Shown: positions 1 through 7,844 of the stretch, piece by piece
How the letters are laid out: each line of letters starts with the position of its first letter
Numbering within the stretch: the first letter of the stretch is position 1
Virus record (IMG/VR): IMGVR_UViG_3300035204_000383
Span: 1 to 31,572 of that record
From: a virus
Direction: 5' to 3' (one strand)
Length of the DNA: 31,572 nucleotides
The notes under the pieces: model-generated
Database searches by the model: none
The model's input: only the letters and a program-made list of their open reading frames with translations
Told to the model about the DNA's origin: nothing
Program-made: the position numbers and the translations under genes

Positions 1-1
1 C

Positions 2-3000
2 TCATCCCTTTCCGGGCAAGATCCACAAGCGCTTGCAGCACACTATGGAGTTATTGATCCTGACCAGGGTGACATAAGTAGAGGTTGGGGTAGTGGAATA
101 GATTCAGCACAAGCAGGATTATATGGTGTCACTTCTTGGGCAATGGGAGATAAAGTTCCAGAAGGTTCTGTTCGAGAAAAAATACGAGATTGGGGCTATA
201 AAGGCTATGAAGATAACATGGCTAAAGTACAGCTCCGTTCTAAACCCTATGACGATATTACACAAGCCGAAAGTTTTAGTGATGTTGTTGATTCTGCACA
301 ATATTGGCTTGCTTACGCCGGGCCTCAAATTATTGAAGCCGTACTTGGTAGTAAAGGTGGCGCTTTTGTAGGTAAAAAAGCTGTAGAACACCAAGTCAAA
401 AAAGAATTAAAAAATAAACTAGGTAATAATACTGGTGCTATAAATGCTGTTTTAAACTCCAAAGCAACAAAAGAGCTTATAAACAAATGGAGTACTCGTG
501 GTAGTTATGGTGGTATTGGAACTCAAGCTGTAGCTACGGAATTAGGCCATACTTATGGTGGTGCAGTAGATGAAGCAATAGCGAAAGGTGGAACCATTAA
601 CGATGTTGATTGGGGACGTGCTACTAAATATGGTCTTGCTGCAGGTGCTGCAGAGTTCGGTGCTGATGTACTTACGTTAGGTCTTGCTAAAGTAGGTCCT
701 GCTAAAAATTTAATGAATATGGCGGGTAAAGGCAAAAGCAGAGTTAGAAATGCAGCAACTCGAGGTCTTACAGGTGGTACTTTAGAAGCTGGTACAGAAA
801 TGGTACAAACTGGTTTAGAAGAAATGGGTGCTGGCCATTCGTTTAAAAACGCTAATTTCTTAGACCCTACTTCTGCTTGGGCTGGTTTTATCGGTGGTGG
901 TGCAATGGGACTTGCTGGTGGAGCCATGACTAAAAAACCAGATACTAAAGAACAAATTGATGAAGCTCTTGAAATAGCAAACCAAGAATCGCAGGAAGCA
1001 GACCAAGAACGACAGCAACAACAGCAACAATATCAACAGCAACAGCAACAGCAAGAACAGACCCTTGATGAATTAGAAGAGCTACGCGATAAGCACTCTA
1101 GAACATTTCCTGATGAAAAAACATGGACAGCAGAGCAGAAAGCAGAACAGGAACTAATGGATCGTGCAGAACTTGCAGATGAAACTTCAGAGTTAAGTCT
1201 TGAATTTAAAGAATGGCGAAAAGCTAATCGAATACATTTAAGCAATAACGAAAAAGCTAATGATAAAGTTATCAAGGATTTTCTTAAAGCAAGCGCAGGT
1301 TCTGTAACAAATCAACAAATGAGAGATGCTCACATTGCTGCCTTGGATGCTCATGCCGACCTCCAAGAACAAAAAGCGAATAGGTCTGAAGACCAGCAGG
1401 CTCTGATTAATGAAACTCTTGACGAAATGATAGCACAGCGTTCTGAAGCTTTAGAAACACAAAATATGGAATTGTTACGAGCAGTAGAACAACAGGCAAT
1501 AGACCTTTCAACTGAATCACCGGAATTTATGGCAGAGTGGAGCGAGGCTAAACGTATTTGGGCACAAGCGCAAGCAGAAGCTGAAGCAGAAGCCGTAGCA
1601 GAAACTAAAAAGACAAAAGGCAGAAAGACTAAAGAAACTACAGAAGAATTAGAAGTAGAGACAGAAGAAACTCCAGTTGAAACAATAGCAACAGAAGAGC
1701 TAGGCGAAGCAACGCAATTAGATATGTTTGGTGCAAAAGGAACAACAAGACTACCAGATGTAGTAGAAGAGGAAACGGAAGTAGAGACAGATACGACAGA
1801 TCAATTAGAATTATTTGTACCGAATCCATTTCAGCAACATAGAACTGTAAAGGGTAAAAAAGTAACTTCCAAAAAATGGCAAAGGTTTGAAGATGCAGTA
1901 GAAGAATTTGGGCGTGATATGGAGACTGTATATCCAGAACTTATGAGAGCAATAAAGAATAGCGTTGCAGATACAACTTATCAAAATAAATTAACAGCAG
2001 CAAGAGAACGTAAAGAGATTATAGCTGCTGGCGCACAAATAACAGGTCCAGAGGCAACTGTATTAGGACAAGTTCAATTAAAAGGACAATGGCAACAAAA
2101 ATTACTACCTTTTCTACTGGATGCTGCGAAACGAGGTTCTTTAGAAGACTACATGTGGTTCGACTCTAAAAAAACTGGTGATGCTAGAATTCAGTGGCGT
2201 ATGTCAGCTATCTCTAATGCGTTAGGCCTTATAGACCCTAAAACAGGAAAAACTTATACACCTAAAGAAGGAAAGAAATTAGTTAACTCAGCGTTAAAAG
2301 CATACAGAGAAAAGCAAATAGCTATTGGAGAGGCTGATAATATTAGGGAAACAATAGATACCTTTTTGGAGAGAACAGAAGCTAAACGAAAAGCCGCTAT
2401 TAAACAGACTGCTGAAGAAGAGACTACTGAAATAGGGATTGAAGAAGAAACTGCAGAAGTAGCGCCACAAGCAGAAGAAGATACTGCCGCAGCACAGGAT
2501 TTCGCAACTCAGAAAGAGGGTGTACCTTCTGGTGTACGAATACAAGATAGGCCAAGTGATACTGGTGTTGGTGCAGCGCCTGCATTTACTCCTCTTAATG
2601 AAAGAGAACTTAGACGGTCTGAACTTGACCCTGGAGCTTCACCAGAGCGATCAATTGAGAAAGCTGTTGCACGACTTAACGACATCATACCGAAACTGAA
2701 AAGGGCAGCAACAATAGCAGAAAATAAGGCTAAAGCTAATCCAAAAAGTGCAAAACTGAAAAAAGATGCCGAGCAAAAAAGAAGAAAGGCAGATAAGGCA
2801 ATACGTGAACGAGAGAGTATTGAGGACTTTAAAGAAGATACTACTAGAGAAATTCGAGATGAATATGAGGGCACCCCAACACCTGAACTTGAAGCAAAGC
2901 GAGAGAGAAAACAACAAGAACAAATAAAGAAAGCTCAAGATATTCTTAGTGTAGAAGGTGCTAAAGATGATGTTGCTGGTGAATGGGATGCTATGAAATC

Positions 3001-6000
3001 AGAAGATATGCCAGATTTCAATTCGTTAAATCCGGAAGATCAATATGAGTGGACTATTATTTTATCTGAAGCTATTCTTGATAATAACTTATTAAGCTTA
3101 GAAAGATTACAAAATTCCATGGAGGGGAGAATAAGAAATGAAAAAACCTACAGTAAGTCAAAAGCTAAAGCTAAAGCAGTGGATGAAAAACCAAGTGCCG
3201 ATACTAAAGGAAAAGAAAAACCTAAAACAGGTAGAAAAAAGGCTACTAAAGAAGTACGGAAACCAAAAATAGTTGAAGCACAAAACTATGCAAGAGAGAA
3301 ACTAGGTAAGTTCTGGAGAAGAGACAACCCACGATTGCCAAAACTATTAAAAGAAAGGAAGTTTGCTGCTTTCAATAGGTTAGTTGATAAATACGCCAAA
3401 GAAGCTGAAGTTACTACATCTAAAATGGATATAGATACAAGCCAGATGGGAGAAGTAACTTTTGATAGTGCAGAAAACGAAGAGAAAAAAGAAACATTAG
3501 AAACTATGTTCCGTCGTTTACTTGGTGAAAAAGGATATAGAAAAATACGCAAGAGAGTTTATTTCTTTGCAAATGCAAAAGAAGCAAAAAGAGTAATGGA
3601 CAAGGAATATAATTACGACCATACAATAGGTCGTGAGTCTGCTTATGTTCAAAAATGGCGCCCTCGTATAGCAGGTCAGCCAGATACAATAGTATTCATT
3701 TTAAATAGAGTAGCTTTAGGTAAGGAAGTTTCAACATTCATGCACGAAGTTGGTGGCCATATAGGTTTAGACAATATACTAAATAAAAAAGAGCGAGAAG
3801 CACTTCAGAATAAAATAAGGCAATGGCACATAGAAGATAAAGCTAAATATGGAAACGAAGAGTTTTACGATTTATCCCTAAATGAAATTTTAAATGCGTC
3901 CGATGGAGTTATTGCTGATAATCCATGGGGACAACTTGCTGACTCTACTGAACATTTAATAGCGAGGTATGCAATCAGGCATGCAATGTCAGAAGGGTAT
4001 ATAGATAAGACAACCGGTGAAGTTCCCGCTGATGTAGCAACTGCAGAAACACTAGCTTTCTTTATTCAAGTTGGAGTTGAAATAGGAGTTAGACCAGATG
4101 GTTTATGGTCTTTTAAAGCTGCACCTGAAGCTAATATGGTTTTGCAAAAGTTTAAACAGGCGTTTAAAAAATTTTTAGGGTTTATGAAAGGAGACCGTCT
4201 TGATATAACTGCTCACGATATTATGGATATGGCCTATGGCGCTGCTAAGATAGAGCTTGAGACTGGAATTCGTCGCCCAGGTCAAAAAATGGTGCAAGAT
4301 ATTAGAATGGTTACTCAACGGGCTATTACGACTTGGGATGATAAGATTGATGCTTTTGTAGCTCGTAAGTTCCCTAAAAATGAAAGGGGTAAATATATAC
4401 ATACTAGTTACTTAAATAAAGCAGAGTACATAAAATTTCAAAAAGAACAGTGGGCAGCAGAAAAGAAACTTCGTGCTGGTTTAAAAGCTGAAGTTGCGAA
4501 GCGACAGAGAGATGCTGCTAGGCATGAGCAAGCCATGCAAGACCCAGATAGTGTCATAACAAATCGCCAAATAGACCCTGAAGAGAAAAAACAAAGCGAT
4601 AAAGAAGTTAAAGAGTTTAGAGATTGGGTGGGTGATAATTTAGGCACAACAGTGAAAAAGATATGGGATAACCTCGCTAATCTTTTCGTAAATGGAACTA
4701 ACTATACTAAGTTCTTACATACATTCATAAACCAAGTTAAAAAAATAATGCCTGCTGCTAGAGAATGGCATCGACATATTCTTTTGTCCGAACGAACACG
4801 TAGCGAAATTAAAGAAATAGTTGACAAAATAGTTGTCCTTGCTCGTGATATGTCTGAAGCAAGACTGAATAAAGTTAACTTATTCATTGCAAAATCTACT
4901 ATAGATCAAAAATGGGGATATAACCCTTATGAAGAGGGTGATCCACGACATGAGGAAGTTACCATCGATAAAGAAATGCGAATTGCATTCAATAAGCTAG
5001 ATAAAGGGCAAAAAGAATTGGTTCAAGATATATTTGCTCATGGAATTGCAATGCGTGCGCGTAAAAAAGAAATTGCTGAACGCATTTTTGGAAAGAGTAA
5101 TAAGTTTAATCGCGCAAAAGAAGAATTCTTCGGTTCTTCTGGATTAGATGGTCCATATGCACCGCTTAGACGTTTTGGTAGCCATGTAGTTGAACTTAAA
5201 TCCCAAGAACTATTAGATGCAGAAGCTGCATTTGCAGAAAAAGATAGCGATATCAACCGAGATAAAATGATGGATTTAAAAAGGCAGAAAAAACATTATG
5301 AAATTAGTTTTCATGATACAAAAGGTGATGCGCTAGAAAAAGTAGACAAAAACAAAAAGAAATATGCTTATGCAATAGCCTCTGAAAAAACTAAAACTAT
5401 TACAGAAGGACGAGCAGTTGAACATAGTGTGCTTCAAAAAGTTTTAGCTAGCTTGGGAGCTGTAGACCAGAACGGTAATGCTTTATTAGATCCAGCATCA
5501 AGAGAATACAAAGCAGTTGTGGATATGATTAACGATATGTATCTTGATTCTTTAGAAGAGGAAAATGCAAGACGTTCACAAGTAAAACGTGAAGGTTTTG
5601 CTGGTTACGAAGGGAATATGGTGCGTTCGTTCATTTCTAATGCAACAGCTGAAGCTAACTTAATCGCTAATATGGAACACGGTAAAGATATTAATACTGC
5701 CCTTATTGAAGCGAAAAAAAGTATAAAGCTAGATGCTGATGGAAATTTAAGAGACCAGGAAACTACTGATAAGCTCAGTAAAATTTACAATATGTTAGTT
5801 TCTCATTATTCTGCAAACTTAAATAATAAGCCAACACCATTCCAAGATCGTTTAGCAGCGATGAATACCGTATATATGTTGACATCCAGTATTGGCTATC
5901 ATATAACCAATGCAACACAACCTATGATGGTCACCATTCCAAAACTAGTAGGTGATTTTGGCACTGGTAATTATACTAAAGCCCTAAAGTTATACTATCA

Positions 6001-7387
6001 AGGGTTAAAAATTGCATCTGATGTAGTAACCTTTAATTGGAAAACGTTTAAGTTCCAAACTAAAATTGATATTAAGAAAGCTCCTAAAAAATACCAAGCG
6101 CTACTTAGAGAATTACAACTAAGGCAACTATTAGACGTAGGTATGGAGCAAGACTTAGCTGAATTTAATCGTTCTGATTCCGGATTTGAATTAGTTGATA
6201 AAATTACTAGAAAGTCAAGTAGCTTTGCGCATCGTTTGTACCAAGTTGCTCGTATGGTTGAGGCTTACAATCGTATATCTACAGCAACTGCTGCGTTTGA
6301 AATGGCTGAGTCTAATAAGTCTAAAGTTGCGAAAATGGGGTACTACGCAAATTCTGCAGAGTATGCAATTAATATGGTTGAAGATACTCAAGGTAATTTC
6401 TCTGCAATGGATGCACCGTTAATTCTTAAAAAAGCTCCTAAGATTACCGGACAGTATCGTAAGTATCAAATTATGATGGCATGGGTGTACGCCGATGCTA
6501 CTAAAAAAGCTTTTGCGGGAGCATCTTTAGAAGAAAAAGCAGCAGGACAAAGAACAATGGGCTTTATGTTAGGACATGCAGCATTATTCTCAGGGGTGAC
6601 AGGTGTCCCATTTGCAAGTGCTATAGGGTATTTATTTATGGCTATGGGCGAGGGAGAGGAACCTGAAGATTTAGAGCGTTGGATAAAAGAAAACATCGAT
6701 AATAAAACTTTAGCGACAGCAATTTCTAATGGACTACCTTCTATTTTTGGTATAGATATGTCTACCAAACTAAGTCAAGATATGATTTTCCACCCATTAC
6801 CATACACCGACTTTTCTACCGAAGATGGTAAAGTGCAAGAAGCGTTCTTCGAGGCTTTTGCTGGTCCGTTTGGAACGACGCTGACTAATTTTTTCCGAGG
6901 TTATAATTTTGCGAAAGAGGGTAATGCCTATCGTGCAATGGAATACATGTTGCCTAAAGGCGCTCGTACGGCAATGGAATCATATCGTCTTGGAACAGAA
7001 GGGTACTCGTTGAGAAATGGTGATATTATGACTGATGACTTTAGTGTGTGGCAGTTGGCAGTAAATGCCCTAGGTATTCCCGCAACAGATATAAAACACC
7101 TAAAGTGGAAAAGAGGTCAACAGTATGAATTAACTAAATGGTTTGAAGATCGTCAGTCTGAAATACGCAAACAATATGTAAAAGCTAAACAAGACCGTAA
7201 CAACTCTAGAATGAAAGAACTAATGGTGGAATGGAAAACGTTACAGAAGTCTAAGGATAGAGTAAGGCCGTTCTTCCATGATGAACGTAGTGCGCTTAAA
7301 AAAACACCTCTGTCAAGTTTACTTACAGCCCCTAGAAAACAGCAGAAACGAGAAGAGAAATACAGAAAACAACTAGGAACGAACTAA
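2..7387 (+). CDS. Giant virion (ejection-type) protein, 5' end outside the window
   Basis: The frame is open from base 2 to the TAA at 7385-7387, so the ATG at 143 is internal and the protein exceeds 2,460 residues. Numbering from that ATG, residues 60-270 are rich in Gly and Ala, as in phage ejection proteins. A Gln-rich stretch lies near 290-312 (nt 1010-1060). Long charged, coiled-coil-like Glu/Lys/Ala segments run to about 1150. A possible metallopeptidase site HEVGGH is at 1201-1206 (nt 3743-3760); its spacing is HExxxH rather than the classical HExxH. The C-terminal 400 residues contain hydrophobic Gly-rich helices near 2150-2180 and end in PLSSLLTAPRKQ. This ending resembles giant phage polyvalent proteins of the LPD38/PLxRFG type. 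Such proteins are thought to be packaged and ejected with the DNA; that role is inferred. It is the last + strand gene before a terminator. Confidence 0.8.
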   Translation, partial: SSLSGQDPQALAAHYGVIDPDQGDISRGWGSGIDSAQAGLYGVTSWAMGDKVPEGSVREKIRDWGYKGYEDNMAKVQLRSKPYDDITQAESFSDVVDSAQYWLAYAGPQIIEAVLGSKGGAFVGKKAVEHQVKKELKNKLGNNTGAINAVLNSKATKELINKWSTRGSYGGIGTQAVATELGHTYGGAVDEAIAKGGTINDVDWGRATKYGLAAGAAEFGADVLTLGLAKVGPAKNLMNMAGKGKSRVRNAATRGLTGGTLEAGTEMVQTGLEEMGAGHSFKNANFLDPTSAWAGFIGGGAMGLAGGAMTKKPDTKEQIDEALEIANQESQEADQERQQQQQQYQQQQQQQEQTLDELEELRDKHSRTFPDEKTWTAEQKAEQELMDRAELADETSELSLEFKEWRKANRIHLSNNEKANDKVIKDFLKASAGSVTNQQMRDAHIAALDAHADLQEQKANRSEDQQALINETLDEMIAQRSEALETQNMELLRAVEQQAIDLSTESPEFMAEWSEAKRIWAQAQAEAEAEAVAETKKTKGRKTKETTEELEVETEETPVETIATEELGEATQLDMFGAKGTTRLPDVVEEETEVETDTTDQLELFVPNPFQQHRTVKGKKVTSKKWQRFEDAVEEFGRDMETVYPELMRAIKNSVADTTYQNKLTAARERKEIIAAGAQITGPEATVLGQVQLKGQWQQKLLPFLLDAAKRGSLEDYMWFDSKKTGDARIQWRMSAISNALGLIDPKTGKTYTPKEGKKLVNSALKAYREKQIAIGEADNIRETIDTFLERTEAKRKAAIKQTAEEETTEIGIEEETAEVAPQAEEDTAAAQDFATQKEGVPSGVRIQDRPSDTGVGAAPAFTPLNERELRRSELDPGASPERSIEKAVARLNDIIPKLKRAATIAENKAKANPKSAKLKKDAEQKRRKADKAIRERESIEDFKEDTTREIRDEYEGTPTPELEAKRERKQQEQIKKAQDILSVEGAKDDVAGEWDAMKSEDMPDFNSLNPEDQYEWTIILSEAILDNNLLSLERLQNSMEGRIRNEKTYSKSKAKAKAVDEKPSADTKGKEKPKTGRKKATKEVRKPKIVEAQNYAREKLGKFWRRDNPRLPKLLKERKFAAFNRLVDKYAKEAEVTTSKMDIDTSQMGEVTFDSAENEEKKETLETMFRRLLGEKGYRKIRKRVYFFANAKEAKRVMDKEYNYDHTIGRESAYVQKWRPRIAGQPDTIVFILNRVALGKEVSTFMHEVGGHIGLDNILNKKEREALQNKIRQWHIEDKAKYGNEEFYDLSLNEILNASDGVIADNPWGQLADSTEHLIARYAIRHAMSEGYIDKTTGEVPADVATAETLAFFIQVGVEIGVRPDGLWSFKAAPEANMVLQKFKQAFKKFLGFMKGDRLDITAHDIMDMAYGAAKIELETGIRRPGQKMVQDIRMVTQRAITTWDDKIDAFVARKFPKNERGKYIHTSYLNKAEYIKFQKEQWAAEKKLRAGLKAEVAKRQRDAARHEQAMQDPDSVITNRQIDPEEKKQSDKEVKEFRDWVGDNLGTTVKKIWDNLANLFVNGTNYTKFLHTFINQVKKIMPAAREWHRHILLSERTRSEIKEIVDKIVVLARDMSEARLNKVNLFIAKSTIDQKWGYNPYEEGDPRHEEVTIDKEMRIAFNKLDKGQKELVQDIFAHGIAMRARKKEIAERIFGKSNKFNRAKEEFFGSSGLDGPYAPLRRFGSHVVELKSQELLDAEAAFAEKDSDINRDKMMDLKRQKKHYEISFHDTKGDALEKVDKNKKKYAYAIASEKTKTITEGRAVEHSVLQKVLASLGAVDQNGNALLDPASREYKAVVDMINDMYLDSLEEENARRSQVKREGFAGYEGNMVRSFISNATAEANLIANMEHGKDINTALIEAKKSIKLDADGNLRDQETTDKLSKIYNMLVSHYSANLNNKPTPFQDRLAAMNTVYMLTSSIGYHITNATQPMMVTIPKLVGDFGTGNYTKALKLYYQGLKIASDVVTFNWKTFKFQTKIDIKKAPKKYQALLRELQLRQLLDVGMEQDLAEFNRSDSGFELVDKITRKSSSFAHRLYQVARMVEAYNRISTATAAFEMAESNKSKVAKMGYYANSAEYAINMVEDTQGNFSAMDAPLILKKAPKITGQYRKYQIMMAWVYADATKKAFAGASLEEKAAGQRTMGFMLGHAALFSGVTGVPFASAIGYLFMAMGEGEEPEDLERWIKENIDNKTLATAISNGLPSIFGIDMSTKLSQDMIFHPLPYTDFSTEDGKVQEAFFEAFAGPFGTTLTNFFRGYNFAKEGNAYRAMEYMLPKGARTAMESYRLGTEGYSLRNGDIMTDDFSVWQLAVNALGIPATDIKHLKWKRGQQYELTKWFEDRQSEIRKQYVKAKQDRNNSRMKELMVEWKTLQKSKDRVRPFFHDERSALKKTPLSSLLTAPRKQQKREEKYRKQLGTN

Positions 7388-7399
7388 GTCGCTCGCCTC

Positions 7400-7419
7400 G
7401 GTACTAGGCCAAAAGTACC
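7400..7419 (+). other. Small stem-loop after the giant gene
   Basis: GGTACT pairs with AGTACC across an 8-base loop, 13 bases after the stop codon of the giant gene. There is no T-run, so it is not a terminator alone. It may protect the 3' end of the mRNA or be incidental. Confidence 0.35.
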
Positions 7420-7422
7420 ATT

Positions 7423-7460
7423 AAAGACCCGGATTTTTCTTCCTTTTGTCCGGGTCTTTT
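7423..7460 (+). terminator. Rho-independent terminator of the giant gene
   Basis: AAAGACCCGGA (7423-7433) and TCCGGGTCTTT (7449-7459) form an 11-bp perfect stem around a 15-base pyrimidine-rich loop. The right arm runs into TTTTCT. The opposite strand has a weaker T-run, so some bidirectional activity is possible against transcripts arriving from the facing gene at 7580-7753. Confidence 0.75.
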
Positions 7461-7470
7461 CTATGAATAG

Positions 7471-7492
7471 TTACCCACAAAAATGTGGATAA
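7471..7492. promoter_or_regulatory. Inverted pair of DnaA-box-like sites
   Basis: TTACCCACA (7471-7479, one mismatch to TTATCCACA) faces TGTGGATAA (7484-7492, the exact reverse complement of TTATCCACA) across AAAA. The pair lies between converging genes. It also forms a short hairpin, so DnaA binding is only one reading. Confidence 0.4.
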
Positions 7493-7579
7493 CTGGGGGA
7501 ATAATCCCTAAGATTTGTAAAGAAACCGCGTTAGAACAACGAATTCTACGGTTCTGCTTAATAAATAAGCAATCCACAT

Positions 7580-7753
7580 TTAAAGAACCTCATAAAGTTC
7601 ATTAACTAGTGTTTCTTTTTTCTTACGCTTGTCTAAATCGATTCCATGCTCGACACCAATTTTTTCAAGTTCGTCTGGTGTTTTTTCCATTAACTTTTCT
7701 TTGTTAAGGGACATTGACCAGTAGGGTTTGTGTTTACTAAATTGTCCTATCAT
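7580..7753 (-). CDS. Small HeH/SAP-like protein, 57 aa
   Basis: The start is set at ATG 7753 because AAGGAG lies five bases upstream; the longer frame back to 7825 crosses the likely promoter. The C-terminal half has the pattern kTPDELekiGvehGIDldkrkKkeLvneL. This matches the helix-extended-loop-helix / Rho-N / SAP-like fold that often binds nucleic acid in phage proteins; function is otherwise unknown. It is the last gene of the - strand block, separated from the primase-helicase by its own promoter-like region. Confidence 0.65.
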   Translation of the reverse strand: MIGQFSKHKPYWSMSLNKEKLMEKTPDELEKIGVEHGIDLDKRKKKETLVNELYEVL

Positions 7754-7798
7754 AATAACTCCTTTATAATTGAAAGAGCCCGTAACGTGGGCTAGTCG

Positions 7799-7832
7799 GC
7801 GAGTATTATAGGGACTATAGCGCACTACTCGC
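7799..7832 (-). promoter_or_regulatory. Promoter-like region with nested inverted repeats
   Basis: On the - strand TATAAT (7810-7805) is a perfect -10 box about 50 bases before the ATG at 7753. The hexamer 17 bases upstream is a poor -35, so an activator may be needed. The -10 sits inside a 7-bp inverted repeat, GCGAGTA (7799-7805) and TACTCGC (7826-7832). A smaller palindrome, TATAGGGACTATA, lies between the arms. The layout suggests an operator-controlled promoter. Confidence 0.45.
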
Positions 7833-7844
7833 TGTGCTTGGGGG

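Noticed and set aside
553-927. Open frame of 124 codons opposite the giant gene
   Set aside because: It lies wholly inside the long + strand frame and reflects its Ala/Gly codon pattern.
7799-7832. T7-type phage RNA polymerase promoter
   Set aside because: The + strand shows ACTATAG and TATAGGGAC fragments, but the 23-base arrangement is not met and no RNA polymerase gene is visible.
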